DNA of 64,000 bases, from assembly GCA_949285075.1 (NCBI GenBank), contig CASDXF010000004.1, positions 30,879-94,878 of the forward strand, written 5' to 3'. The position numbers and the translations under genes are program-made. The DNA is from an uncultured Bacteroides sp. GTDB taxonomy: Bacteria > Bacteroidota > Bacteroidia > Bacteroidales > Bacteroidaceae. The notes under the pieces are model-generated. The model was given only the letters and a program-made list of their open reading frames with translations, made no database searches and had not been told where the DNA came from. Below, piece by piece: positions 63,760 to 64,000 of this stretch; position 1 is the first letter of the stretch, and each line of letters opens with the position of its first letter.

Positions 63760-64000
63760 TTATAACTCTCCTATTTCCCCGGCGGACAGTCCCGTGGCTC
63801 GGGCTATCTCCTCGGGAGACATGCCCATCGTCTTCAGGTTACGGGCGGTCTCCAGAAGCGCCTCCGCGCGGCCCTTCGCCTGTCCTTCCGCCAAACCTTC
63901 AGCTCGGCCTTTCGCCTGCCCTTCCGCCAGACCGGCGGCCCGTCCGTCCCTGTATGAGCTGCTGATGTTGGTCTTGGCGGTACTCACGATGTCCCAGAAC
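63760..64000 (-). CDS. Rpn family / PD-(D/E)XK transposase-like protein, 3' part only
   Basis: The frame continues past the right edge, so only the last ~80 residues are visible. FWDIVSTAKTNISSSYRDG is followed by repeated GLAEGQAKGRAE units and the tail MGMSPEEIARATGLSAGEI. This repeat-plus-HTH-like tail is typical of Rpn (recombination-promoting nuclease) proteins of Bacteroidota. The nuclease domain lies outside the window. Confidence 0.82.
   Translation of the reverse strand, partial: FWDIVSTAKTNISSSYRDGRAAGLAEGQAKGRAEGLAEGQAKGRAEALLETARNLKTMGMSPEEIARATGLSAGEIGEL

Overview
The window is a contiguous stretch of a Bacteroidota chromosome, order Bacteroidales by gene content. Supporting signs are the core block tsaB - DUF4290 - murA - rimM - M23 - dxr - rseP, GH92 mannosidase, DUF4468/DUF4943-type proteins, bacterial inositol-lipid genes, and -7 promoter elements of the Bacteroidota form TAnnTTTG in front of many genes. 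I cannot name genus or species. No rRNA, tRNA, CRISPR array, prophage or insertion sequence was seen. Base composition is strongly mosaic: blocks near 15-24, 42-47 and 53-56 kb are AT-rich at third codon positions, while 25-30, 39-41, 47-52 and 57-60 kb are GC-rich.

Layout. 0-7 kb: the 3' end of an rRNA methyltransferase gene, then a leftward metal-efflux locus (His-rich membrane protein, CusB-like adaptor, CusA-like RND pump, TolC-like channel). 7-16 kb: ABC-F ATPase, PiT phosphate permease, YfcE-like phosphoesterase, rfbA-rfbB, menA, and a lipoprotein phosphoesterase. 16-25 kb: leftward yicC-gmk-nadD facing away from the rightward core block tsaB to rseP. 25-30 kb: GH92 enzyme, then a queuosine-precursor operon (transporter, queC, queF) with a probable preQ1 riboswitch at its start codon. 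30-39 kb: rlmH, nadC, an ECF sigma operon with an unusual membrane-anchored barrel protein, an FMN enoyl-reductase/nitronate monooxygenase, an M23 peptidase and a C69 dipeptidase. 39-52 kb: phosphosugar mutase, nudC-cdd, a LysM glucosaminidase, the inositol-lipid cluster (myo-inositol-phosphate synthase, PgpA-like phosphatase, GtrA protein, CDP-alcohol phosphatidyltransferase, PAP2/AUR1-like synthase), an iron alcohol dehydrogenase and a large zinc metalloprotease. 52-57 kb: glycosyltransferase, AI-2E family permease, metallo-beta-lactamase fold protein, DUF4468 protein, VOC protein. 57-64 kb: cobalamin riboswitch with nrdD-nrdG, an unidentified HTH protein, phnX-phnW for 2-aminoethylphosphonate breakdown, and the 3' end of an Rpn-like gene.

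The most unexplained structure is not a gene. At six intergenic places (about 7.2, 12.1, 27.7, 27.9, 39.3 and 51.8 kb) there are short tandem arrays with the same 22-bp period but different unit sequences, and every one lies just 3' of a gene. Many units are built around a short palindrome (TGTACA, CCGTACGG or CTCGYGAG). Other points of interest are the preQ1-I-like aptamer overlapping a start codon, an Asp in place of the MurA catalytic Cys, B12 control of the class III ribonucleotide reductase, mirror-image divergent promoters at yicC/tsaB, and an inverted repeat around the phnX promoter.
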